Source of the DNA: Mercurialis annua
Taxonomy: Eukaryota > Streptophyta > Magnoliopsida > Malpighiales > Euphorbiaceae
Length of the DNA: 64,000 nucleotides
Assembly: GCF_937616625.2 (NCBI RefSeq)
Contig: NC_065576.1
Location: 994,501-1,058,500 of the forward strand
Direction of reading: 5' to 3'
This document shows, piece by piece, positions 12,382-21,724 of the stretch (positions are counted from its first letter, which is position 1; each line of letters opens with the position of its first letter). Position numbers and translations under genes: made by a program. The notes under the pieces were generated by a model. That model was given only the letters and a program-made list of their open reading frames with translations. It did no database searches and was not told the DNA's origin.

Positions 12382-12716
12382 AAAATTAAAGGGTTAATTA
12401 CATATAAAATCATCACCTTTACACGAAATTGTAAAAATAACACGACGTTTAGAACGTGGCAATTCAGGGCACCCCCTTTCATTTTTTTCAAAAACAACAT
12501 GGGCACATTTTTAGTGGCGTTTTTACTGACGTGGCATGACACGTGGCACTCCCATTGGGTGTCAAAATCATCAAAATTTTATCTAAAAACGTGTCCATGT
12601 TATTTTTGAAAAGAAATAAAAGGTGATGCCCTGAATTGACACGTTTTAAAGGTCGTGTTATTTTTGCAATTTCGTGTTAAGGTGGTGATTTTATATGTAA
12701 TTAATCCAAAATTAAA
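12382..12716. mobile_element. Mutator-type MITE, 317 bp, 9-bp target duplication
   Basis: Element 12391-12707 begins GGGTTAATTACATATAAAAT and ends with its near-complement. AAAATTAAA flanks it at 12382-12390 and 12708-12716. It folds back along its length and is non-coding. Its ends resemble those of the 59426-59733 element (GGGTTAAT). Confidence 0.8.
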
Positions 12717-12732
12717 AAGATAGGACAGGATA

Positions 12733-13165
12733 ATAGTTTTAAAAAGAGGATAGCAGAGTAATAAAGTTCTGAAAATGGGTAGTGTGGGAAGTTTCCTTTT
12801 ATAATATTGTTAAATTTAGGTCAATGTAAAATTTTGAGTTTTTTTTATATAAATATTTTTTTTATTTTATATTTATTTGAGAGGAATAACCCATTAAGAT
12901 TTTTTTTTTAAAATTCATGCCTTTACATGTTTTGATATCAATGTCAAAATTCACACCTTTAACATGTTTTGATATCATTTTATTACAATGATATGTAGCA
13001 ATAAAATAATCAAGAAGAAGATGGAAACAAACTTATAATATTAAAATGGTCGCTATTAAAGTTTTTTTAATTCTTGAAATAAAAGAGGAAACTAAAAAAA
13101 TTAAATGTTTCATTTATAAACAAATTTTTAAACATTACGATTTAAATATTGATTAATTGCTAATT
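12733..13165 (+). repeat. 430-bp dispersed repeat, copy A
   Basis: Shares a long colinear similarity with 27419-27850 in the same orientation, including GGGTAGTGTGGGA, TTTCCTTTTATAA, AAGATGGAAACAAACTT and GAGGAAACTAAAAAA words. No coding frame. It may be a fragment of a larger transposon. Confidence 0.7.
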
Positions 13166-13659
13166 AGAAAACGAAAATTAAACAACTAATTAACTGGAGT
13201 CGGGGGTTGCGGAGGATGTATACTGCTTGAATAAGCTTGAAAATGTACAAATCCTAATATTTGTAATTGTCAATGGAGATTTTTGTTTTCGTATTATGTT
13301 ATAATGTATTTGTAGTTTGAATTTATGGGATTCACTTTAACTTTTTATTAAAAATTATGGATTTTATTTAAATTTTTTATTAAAAATTATAGGCTTTACT
13401 TTAACTTTTTTATGGGTTTTTAAAAACACAAACCGATAAAAATTATGAAAACCGAACCGACCGAAGTTTTTCGGTTAATTTTTTTTTTTTGGTATTTGGT
13501 TAAATAAAAAACGGTTTGGATTTGAACTTTTCTAAACTGAAAACCAAAAAAACTGAAAAAACTCTAATCGAACCAAACCAAATCAACTAATGCTCGCTCC
13601 TATCTAGAATACTTTAGTACCTTAAAACTCAAAGGTAGCGAAGGAATGACTAGAAGTGC
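13166..13659. other. Intergenic, nothing firm
   Basis: Contains a locally duplicated TTTATTAAAAATTATGG/AGG unit near 13345-13400 and pyrimidine runs. No gene. Confidence 0.35.
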
Positions 13660-14212
13660 TAAGAGCATCCCCAATGGTATTCTTTAAAATAAAGAGTATC
13701 TTTTGTAAAATAAAGAGTATCTTAAAGATAAAGAGTGATATTTAAAATTTTACTCCAATGGACTCTTTAATATCAGTTTTTTATTGTATATAGTTTTAAT
13801 AATTAATAATAAAATAAAAATATTAAATAATAATAATATTAAATTAATTGCCTCTCTAATATTAAATTTTATTTTATTTTTGTTTTCATACAAAATATTA
13901 ATAAAATATTAAATATTAATAAAATAAATTTTTTTATTTAATTTTTATTCATTTATTTATTCAGTTTTTTTATTAAAAGTAAAAATATAATATTTAAAAG
14001 GAAAAATAATCATTTTATTTTTTTAAAATTTAAAATTTCATTATTTGAAAAATGAAGTAGAGAGTGAAAATAGCTCTCTACATGTGGAGAGCCATTTTCA
14101 CTCTCTACTCTAAATATAAAAAATAGAGAGTCCATTGGACTCCTAATTTATTGTTAAAGTCTTTAATTTAAAGAGTTTGACAATTTTAAAGAGTTCATTG
14201 GGGATGCTCTAA
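13660..14212. mobile_element. PIF/Harbinger-type MITE 1 of a back-to-back pair
   Basis: Element 13663-14209 has ends GAGCATCCCCAATGG and CATTGGGGATGCTC. The target triplet TAA is at 13660-13662 and 14210-14212. The interior is AT-rich with AAAGAGT and AGAGAGT words. Non-coding. Confidence 0.8.
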
Positions 14213-14648
14213 GAGCATCTCCAATGGTACTCTCTATTTTAGAGAGCAAATTTTATAAAATAGAGAGCAACTTGTATATAAAAAGCACATTTTTTAATTT
14301 TACTCCAATAGACTTTCTAAATATAACGTTTTATTCAATAAGTATTAATTTATTTAATTATTATATTTACTTTTTTTATTATAATTTTCATTTTTATAAT
14401 TTTTTATATTAAAATAAAATTAAAACACATATTTTTAAAAACAAAAAAATAGTCTATATATTTTAAATTTGAAATTTTATTAAAAAAATAAGAAGTAGAG
14501 AGTGAATTTGACTCTCCACATGCGGAGACCCAAACTCACTCTCTTTTTTAAATTTAAATTATGGAGTCCATTGGACTTCAAATTTTACATGAAATTCTCT
14601 AAATTAAAGAGTTTGATATATTTAGAGAGTGAATTGGAGATGCTCTAA
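14210..14648. mobile_element. PIF/Harbinger-type MITE 2 of a back-to-back pair
   Basis: Element 14213-14645 has ends GAGCATCTCCAATGG and AATTGGAGATGCTC and TAA on both sides; the left TAA is shared with element 1. Subterminal AGAGAGT words link it to element 1, but its length and interior differ. Confidence 0.8.
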
Positions 14649-15212
14649 TACTGGAACATTACAGACCAAAGTTTCTATTCACGTAATCCTGAAGGGTATG
14701 TAAACAAATAATTACCATTTTTAGTAATAATAATATATTGAACAAAACAGTTAGTAAAAATAATTTTTTTAAATAGATGTTATTTAATTAATTCAGTTAG
14801 AAAAAAAACACAACTTAGTTGAATTAAAATATAATATTAAATATCAATTTAAAAAATTAACAGATTAAATTATTTTTTAAAAAATATATATAATAAAATA
14901 TCGAAGTATATTTTGTCAAATATGCATCTATGAAAATGAAAAAAAAATCTTAATTGTTAATTAATAAATTTTGATTGTTGTTAATTAATTAATCTTAAGT
15001 AATATTTGCTTGATAAATGACGCAATGACTTTTAGTAATCACTAAAAAAAATCACTAACTTCTTTCAAAAAAAAAAAAAAATCACTAACTACTACTTATA
15101 ATAACTTATCCAAGAAAATCTAAACCATAACCATTCCACAGACAAAGATATGGAGAGCGGCACTGACACAAATTTATTATCATCTCCTTGAGCTTCTTCT
15201 TCTTCTTCTTCC
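14649..15212. other. Intergenic; promoter and leader of methyltransferase gene
   Basis: AT-rich. A near-duplicate AAATCACTAACT motif is at 15048 and 15082. The last 25 bp carry a (CTT)n tract just before the ATG, typical of plant 5' leaders. Confidence 0.45.
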
Positions 15213-18000
15213 ATGGCACTGTCTCAAAACAATCCCTTCATTCTCTCTACAACCAAATCCATAGCCACCAGCCATGCCACAGCAAGGCCTAGCTCAAGAA
15301 GATCAGGTTCAGTTCTTGTTACTAAAATGGCTATGGCATATGAAGAAGGTGAGCTAGAAAGACCCAAATGGGCCGGCCAGACTCCGCTTTCCCGTCTTGT
15401 CGGAGCTCTACTCTCCATCAAGCCATTGTCTGCAGTTCTCAAGCTTGGTGCTAGACAAGTTCTCATCAGGTTCTTTTTTCTAGTATGATTTCAAAGTTTA
15501 GAAAGAAACTGTCCTAAAACTAGGCAGCATGGACACGGATACTGGAAAACGGAATACTTGGATACAGACACGGCGAAATGGTGTTATTTTAAGGTTTTCT
15601 TTGTTGATATTGAAGTTTTGTGCCTGAAATGCCAAGTGTCTGACCGGGAATCGTTGATTGAATGAAGTGTCTGTGCTGCCTAGTTTAGAAGTTTAATTGT
15701 GATTGTAATTTGGTATTGATGGAACAGTACAGCTGAGAAGAAGAATATTCCGTGGAGGGAAATTAGGAAAGAGATTTTGGAATCTGATGTGTATAAGGAG
15801 ATTGAGAGCATTCAAAACCCTTCAATTGTATATCCTGATTGTATTTCTCTGAACTTGTTTATGATTTTGTAATTGATGCTTGTTTAATTTCTGTTTTGGT
15901 TTCTACTTTGTATCATGCATTTGTTCTATATGCTAAATTTTGATAACTATTGATGATTTCTTGAATTCAAGATTATCGCAGCCCGTTTCATGGATACGAT
16001 GAGGGAAATCTTTCATGGATGGTAAGTTTCTCTTTTTAGTTTTGTTGCATTTTCGTAAAGAACTTCCGTTTTATAGCCGTTAGAATCTTGTTATCTTGCA
16101 ATTAGGAAAAAGTATGTGCCGCTAGCGCGGAAACAGAAATGCTGAAACAAAAAATACAAAAACAGAAAACGCAAGAGGTATCATTTTTATAAGAGTACAT
16201 TACGAATATAGAATTTTATAGTTCCAGAGGCATCTCCGCAAACAAAAACAACATTCCGAAACTAGGATTGGTAAAGTTCCTATGCGATATAGTTATGTAG
16301 CTCGTTTCTTTGTCTATACAATGAGTTCACCTGGTGCACCGAGTGCTTCCTGACTGCTGCAGGGTAGGGAGAGGGTGCGTACATATGTATGCAGCATTTC
16401 CCTGTTTCAGCACCTCGAACTTGTGATCTACAGGTCACTAATGAAGCAGCTTTATAGCTGTGCGAAGACGCCCTCTTTTTTTGTCGATGGCATACATAGT
16501 GTATCTAGGAAGGAACAACTTAATTTAATATCATGACCTGCCTAATATCAGGCGGCAGCAGAAGCAGAACCTGCAACAATGTCAATGGTGAGACGATCAT
16601 TACCAAATGTAGCTTCACTAGAAGAAGGAATTCAAATTCTTCGTGGGAACGTCCTTAAAACAATCACACAACAACATCAAACATATTCAGGGAAGTCCGT
16701 AATAGATGACATTCTAGATATTGGATGCTCTGTAGGTGTTAGTACAAGATTTCTTGCTGACAGTTTTCCTTCTGCAAAAGTCAGTGTGAGTTCAGTTTCC
16801 AACATCAGTTAGTTTGATGAATTCTATCATGAATAAGTATAAATTCCTCTATCGCAATTTCCAAAACTCCAGTTGCTGTTCGTTTGTGTATATACGCCTT
16901 ACACTCTTTACGTCATTGCTGCAGGGACTTGATTTGTCTCCACACTTTCTTTCGGTAGCTCAATTCAAGGAAAAAAAGAGCGCGCCTAGAAAGAATCCAA
17001 TTACCTGGATACATGCTAATGGGGAAGACACAGGCTTGCCCTCCAAATCATACGACCTTATTACTATTTCGTTTGTGGTATGCTCATTTTGTCAAGTACT
17101 TGATCAATGCTAGTTTAACAGTAAGATGAAATGTTCTACGAAGATAATGATACAATTATAGTCGGAACCTCATCTAACAATATGAAATTCTGGGTAGATT
17201 GGTTAGGTAACATGGTATCAGAGTTTCTATAATAGAAAGGTCTACAAATTGACCCGTAGCATCGCATATAATAGTAAAATGGGCGTGTACTTGTTCACGC
17301 AGTTTCAGTTTTGGTGCTCGAAATACAGTTTCAGATACTCAGGTTTCTGACTTGAATATATGCAATTGCAGATTCATGAATGTCCCGAAAGAGCCATAGT
17401 TGGTTTGATAAAGGAAGCATCCCGGCTGCTTAAACCCGGAGGCACCATAGCTTTGACTGATATAGCGGTAAACTTTGATGTAGCCATTAAGTCATATTTA
17501 ACATGTTCTACTGCTACAAGAACATCAGTAACATGAGATTTGCTCTCTTATGCAGCCCAAGTCAAAGATCCTTCAGGTATGCTTCTAGTTTTTTGTTATT
17601 GGAATTTTTTTTTACATACTCTCTACTCACTACATCGTCCATGGACAGAACCAATAATGTTATAAAACCTCATTAAACGTGAATGATGTCTTATAATGTC
17701 ATTGACTCTGTCCACAGATGACGCGGTAGATAGAGTCTATGTAAGAATTTCGGTTGTTACTGATGAAATAGTATATAATACATAGTTATCAAAGTAGTTA
17801 AAGTCAAGAGTTGTGACATGTAACAGGAATTGTCTCCGGTTCTGTTTACATTATTGAAGAGCACTGAGCCATTTTTGGATGAATATTATTTGACTGATCT
17901 AGAAGGGAGATTGAAGGAGGCCGGATTCCTACATATACAATCACTACTCACAGATCCACGCCACCGGACTGTAACCGCAACTGCTCCTCCGTCTGTGTAA
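15213..18000 (+). CDS. Plastid-type SAM-dependent methyltransferase (family 11-like)
   Basis: Class I S-adenosylmethionine methyltransferase of 365 aa, target unknown. I read eight exons: 15213-15469, 15728-15840, 15972-16021, 16552-16785, 16925-17077, 17372-17467, 17556-17576 and 17827-18000. All have GT-AG borders and the frame stays open across every junction. The first 50 or so residues are rich in Ser, Ala, Thr and Arg and look like a chloroplast transit peptide. Residues about 120-140 have a YDEGNLSW motif of an uncharacterised plant plastid methyltransferase group. Motif I is at about 194-203 (ILDIGCSVGV) and the acidic post-motif I is GLDLSPHF. Motif IV/V is spread over LPSKSYDLITISFV and LLKPGG. 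The C-terminus has DPRHRTVTAT. Introns 1, 3 and 7 hold repeats. The gene looks intact. Confidence 0.9.
15520..15683. repeat. GTGTCCGTGCTACC-family repeat in methyltransferase intron 1
   Basis: Begins CTAGGCAGCATGGACACGG and ends GTGTCTGTGCTGCCTAG, clear inverted ends over about 17 bp. The interior word GGTGTTATTTTAAGGTTTTC matches the copy in the bHLH intron. Confidence 0.65.
16125..16305. repeat. Dispersed repeat, copy 2 of the GCACGGAAACA family
   Basis: Word order matches 4204-4355: GCGCGGAAACAGAAA near the start, ACATTCCGAAAC in the middle, TATGCGATATAGTTA at the end. Lies in intron 3 of the methyltransferase. Confidence 0.5.
16325..16474 (-). mobile_element. Probable tRNA-derived SINE in intron 3, antisense to the gene
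   Basis: Read on the minus strand it has a B-box-like AAGTTCGAGGTGC, then a downstream block ending in AGCACTCGGTGCACCAGG, the layout of a common plant SINE family. The A box is weak. The flanks TTTCTTTGTC and TTTTTTTGTC could be a decayed duplication. Assignment rests on recalled SINE architecture. Confidence 0.55.
17601..17751. mobile_element. MITE in methyltransferase intron 7
   Basis: Fold-back sequence whose right arm (ATGACGCGGTAGATAGAGTC then TAAGAATTTC) matches the ends of the 10328-10552 element. Arms pair imperfectly; flanks are only partly alike. Confidence 0.55.
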
Positions 18001-18269
18001 ATCCTGCATTAGCTAGCTCCAAAGACTTCCGCTTCTGATTATGCAGTGCTCGTATTAGTCCTCCTTCTATAGTTTTATATAACCAACTCACTCAAAGACT
18101 GGCCTTGGATTTGATTGTTTCTCTTGTTTATTAAGTATAATTTAAGTCATTAGCCATTCATAAATTTTGTGTGTGTTCCAAACAAAATCCAATGACCGAG
18201 TCTTGCAATGTCAATATCAATGATCACAATTGTACTGAATTTAAACAAAAATAAAAATCATAGATAATA

Positions 18270-19370
18270 TTACTGATAGGGAGATACAAGAGTTTGGTTA
18301 AATGCAGCTACTGTAAAATTATGAATTCGCCGTGACTCCGGAACAAACTCATAAAAATGTGTAATGACATCGAAAATAGCTATATCTTTTGTATCTACAT
18401 TCATTACAACTTTATAATTCTCGAGAATTTCAAATGGCATTAAGTAACCGAGACATCTGTATTTAATAGGAAAAGAAATTGTTAACTTGATCCAAGATTT
18501 TTTAATCCCATACTCTCTCATCTTCCACACATATATTGGAGCAAAACGTCTTCTTATGCCGATAGAAAGACACCCGTCTAAAGAAGATAAATAACTAAAA
18601 TCATATATATTTTCAGGAAGGGGAACTTCATTGAAAATCTCTTCTGCCAAATCAAAACTTAATATCACATTTCGACCTTCGTCCTTCGTTTTCACATGCC
18701 AATGCAGAATTCCATTCGGCAGAGTGATAACCGGGGTGTTACCTAATACGAACTTATAAGGGAAATAATAATTTCTTGCTTCCCATGAAGATTTCTTCAG
18801 GTCATAAATGTGAACTTCAATTGAATCTTTATGGAACTTATAGGACTCTGCCACCACAATTTTGTAATTGTTGTTCAAGCTATCGTAGCCAATTCCCGCC
18901 ATATACATTACGTTGAACAGCGGCCTGTCGTGATTTTCTCTGTGGATTCTCCTGTACTCTCTAATCGTTGGATTCCACAAAATAAAATTTTCCAAGCAAG
19001 TTGAAAGACTTATTAGTAACAATCCATTGCAGCAACCAAGCAGCTTAGGATAATCATATCTTTTAAAGACCAGCTTATCATAAACATTTTGAATCTCTAC
19101 AAGCTCATAGTCATGATGATGATTATCAACAATGTCAATAATGCGAAGAAAAAGGGACGGATGCAAGGTGTGTCTGTCCCGAAGTTCGATAGCTCCGTAC
19201 TTCTGACCGGTCTGTTTAGCATGAAACTGAAGATGCTGACGGCAAAACTGTGGATTCGAAATCAAAGAAAACCATTCGCTATGCACCGTTTTAAAGCGAA
19301 CTAATGATTTAACGGGCAATCTACACAGAATGTCGAGCAGTAAATCGTGAGGTATATCTGATATTATCAT
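18270..19370 (-). CDS. F-box protein with F-box-associated domain
   Basis: Intronless protein of 366 aa. Residues 4-45 form the F-box (IPHDLLLDILCRLPVKSLVR, then SEWFSLISNPQF), which binds SKP1-like adaptors in SCF ubiquitin ligases. The rest matches the plant F-box-associated/kelch-like type: GCCNGLLLIS at about 113-122, LWNPTIREYRR, GIGYDSLNNNYKIV, and VWKMREYGIKKSWIKL towards the end. That half is thought to choose the protein to be degraded; the substrate is unknown. The start is a clean ATG at 19370. The 3' end lies 269 bp from the convergent methyltransferase stop. Part of the gene and the neighbouring 3' region are duplicated at 20053-20585. Confidence 0.92.
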   Translation of the reverse strand: MIISDIPHDLLLDILCRLPVKSLVRFKTVHSEWFSLISNPQFCRQHLQFHAKQTGQKYGAIELRDRHTLHPSLFLRIIDIVDNHHHDYELVEIQNVYDKLVFKRYDYPKLLGCCNGLLLISLSTCLENFILWNPTIREYRRIHRENHDRPLFNVMYMAGIGYDSLNNNYKIVVAESYKFHKDSIEVHIYDLKKSSWEARNYYFPYKFVLGNTPVITLPNGILHWHVKTKDEGRNVILSFDLAEEIFNEVPLPENIYDFSYLSSLDGCLSIGIRRRFAPIYVWKMREYGIKKSWIKLTISFPIKYRCLGYLMPFEILENYKVVMNVDTKDIAIFDVITHFYEFVPESRRIHNFTVAAFNQTLVSPYQ

Positions 19371-19647
19371 ATTGAGTAAGTTTTATAAATAGTGTATTTT
19401 GCCGGTGCTCTTTATATTATATATAAGAGAGAGCTAGAGTTTGAATTTTGGTTGCATTACAAAATTTCTTTTGCATTGGACTAGGGTAATTGAGATTGAA
19501 TCAGAAACAAATTCCAAGTAGGTGGTTGAATTAAAGTCAACTTGGTCTGAAAATTGTCCAATCTATAACGAACCAAGAAACAATGGTGTCGCCAATATTT
19601 TCAGATTAATATCAAACTAATTAAATTAAGTTTTGTTTTATTTAAAA

Positions 19648-19990
19648 CTAGTCGAATACCCGCACAATTGTGCGGAATTAATATAATATTATTATGTTTA
19701 TAATCTTTTTATCATACTAAATTTATTTAAAAGTATTATTTTTATTTGAATTAAAAAAAGTATATAAAATATTTTTAATTTTCCTTATTACGAATTATAG
19801 TGATTTTACTATATAATACTAATACAAAAATTATTATATACAATTTGATGAAAAAAAACAAATATAATTTGCATAATCTATAAAACTAATAAAAATATAT
19901 TAAATTAGAATCTTTTAAATTAAACAAATTTTATTTAATTTTTACTTAATTAGTATAATTTATCATTCATAATATATTATATAAAAACCG
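19648..19990 (-). mobile_element. Helitron-like 3' end, minus strand; left limit exact, right limit unknown
   Basis: On the minus strand the hairpin CCGCACAATTGTGCGG is followed by a short spacer, CTAG and a host T, the signature of a Helitron 3' end (hairpin, CTRR, insertion before T). The 5' TC end could not be fixed; the right coordinate is only an estimate. Confidence 0.5.
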
Positions 19991-20052
19991 GCAGCTCATT
20001 AGAACGATTCGATCCGTTTATATAACTTTTAAATACGTCTGATATGTAAATT

Positions 20053-20585
20053 CTCCAAAAACTTCTGCTTCTGCTTATGCAGTGCTCGTATTGGTCATGC
20101 TTCTATAGTTTCATATAACCGGTTAAATGCGGTTACTATATAATCATAATTTTATCATGACTGCAAAACAAACTTATAATTTTGTCTAGCAACATCGAAC
20201 ATAGCTATCCTCATTGTATTTAGATTCATTACAACTTGATTATTTTCTAGAATTTCAAATGGCATCAATTAAGGGCGAAATTTGTATTGATCAGGAAAAT
20301 AATTTTCTAACTTAATCCAAGATTTCTTAACCCCATATTCTCTCATCTTTCACAAATTTATTGGACCAAAAGGAGATTGTCTTATGCCAATGGAAAGACA
20401 CCCATCTAAAGAAGATATAAACAAAATTCATACATATTTTCTTTGAAAATCTCATCTACCGAATCAAAACATAATATCACATGCCAACGTAAAATTCCGG
20501 TAAAAACTGGCGTGTTATTATCTAATTCAAATCTGTAAGGGAAATCATAATTTCTTGTCTTCCAAGCCAATTGAATTTTTATGCA
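20053..20585 (-). pseudogene. Decayed duplicate of the F-box gene 3' part
   Basis: 20053-20105 matches the downstream flank of the methyltransferase (18016-18080, shared TTATGCAGTGCTCGTATT). It then jumps directly to the F-box coding end and follows it to about the position of 18830. About 200 bp of the source between the two blocks is deleted. Frames are broken by small indels and stops. The F-box motif itself is absent. Confidence 0.8.
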
Positions 20586-20586
20586 A

Positions 20587-20832
20587 CTAGTCCGAATCCG
20601 AGTAATTCCAATATTTCTTAAATTTCATAATCTTTTTGACAAAAAATTCCAGTCTACCTTCTGTAGGTGGAAAATCAGAATCAGATAAATTCAGATCCTC
20701 ATCATCTTCATCACTCCTCCATTTCAATTTAAAATTTGCTGCCTCCACTGCTTCTTTGCCATACGTCGCTGACCAAACTTCTTCTGCAAGAATTTTGTAC
20801 TCCGTATACAGCACAACGCCATGAAAATAATT
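20587..20832 (-). pseudogene. Possible 3' exon of an unknown gene fragment
   Basis: Open minus-strand frame of 81 codons to a TAG at 20587, preceded by a splice-acceptor-like CTCAG. The predicted peptide is acidic in the middle (RSDEDDEDLNLSDSD) and ends KYWNYSDSD. I do not recognise the family. Its reading phase fits the exon-like block at 25124-25251 on the far side of the 21001-24925 element. No ATG start is present in this block. Confidence 0.35.
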
Positions 20833-20990
20833 CTGAGCAACCGCACAACATCAAAACCTCACACCGTTGTATATGTCTTTTATTCTAATATTCAAATTAA
20901 TAAGTTAGTTCATACATACATCCAATTTCATATATAATAAATACTAGCTTAATATTTTTTTGAGCAAATTACGTTGAAGTCTCTAAGATA
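20833..20990. other. Host flank of the Mutator-like element
   Basis: AT-rich sequence that continues, after removal of the inserted element, into 24936 onward. The joined sequence (TTGAAGTCTCTAAGAT...ATTATAACTAATAGTTTGATACC) looks like part of an older dispersed repeat. Confidence 0.4.
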
Positions 20991-21000
20991 TATTATAACT

Positions 21001-21200
21001 GGGTTTTTGACACTTTAGTGTCTAGGAGGCACAAAAATTCCATTTTTGTGCCTCCTACCACCGGCCCGCCATCTCATATGGCGGGCTGCACTAATTTTGC
21101 ACCAGCCCGCCATATGAGATGGCGGGCTGGTAGCTAATTACGGGGATTAACTTAATCCCCGTAATTAGCACCAGCCCGCCATCTCATATGGCGGGCTGGT
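21001..21200 (+). repeat. Left 200-bp terminal inverted repeat
   Basis: Begins GGGTTTTTGACACTTTAGTG. It is itself built of hairpins at 21009-21022, 21023-21057, 21061-21088, about 21101-21131, 21133-21168 and 21171-21199. The unit AGCCCGCCAT/ATGGCGGGCT forms three of them. Confidence 0.9.
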
Positions 21201-21377
21201 GACTGATTCCCTGCAACAGCAGGGAATCATTTGACCGACCAGCTGGTCAGTTGACTGACCAGCTGGTCAGTCAAACGATTCCCTGCTGTTGCAGGGAATC
21301 ATTTAAAGCAAAGCAGCCCGCCATCTCATATGGCGGGCTGCTTTGCTTTAAATAGGTGAGTGCTTCAGCACTCACCT
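21201..21377. repeat. Left subterminal hairpin stack, unique to this end
   Basis: Consecutive palindromes: GATTCCCTGC stem at 21205-21228; a perfect 24-bp palindrome at 21251-21274 (core GACCAGCTGGTC) preceded by another copy of that core; GATTCCCTGC stem again at 21277-21300; a 24-bp stem with 5-bp loop at 21301-21353 containing the AGCCCGCCAT unit; and a 10-bp stem at 21354-21377. Almost no unpaired base lies between them. Confidence 0.88.
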
Positions 21378-21724
21378 ATTCAAACAAAGAGGAAAAAACT
21401 TAGTAAGATAGAGAAAAAAAAAAGTTAGAAGACAGAGAAAAAAAAATTTAGAATTGTAATTAAATTTTAGTGGTTATCTCGTTAAAAAAAATTAGTAAAT
21501 TTTAGTAGATTTTGACGGAGCGATTTTTCCGGAATTGGTTGAAGCGACGGAGTTTATTTTGTGGAGCTTATCGGATATTTTTCTGGAGCTACATATTATT
21601 TTTCGGTCTGCTATTTTACGAGGTCTACAAGAGGTTAGTCCGTAATTTATTTTTAATTCATTTAGTTTTACTTTATTTTTGAAAATATTGAAATTAAAAA
21701 ATGTTAGAGTTTATTATAGATTAG

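Noticed and set aside
14224..14412. 62-codon open frame
   Set aside because: It lies wholly inside a non-coding MITE and is low-complexity F/N/Y/I sequence from AT-rich DNA.
21001..21380. CRISPR-like or satellite array
   Set aside because: The repeated AGCCCGCCAT units are hairpins at irregular spacing within terminal inverted repeats, in a plant nuclear sequence.
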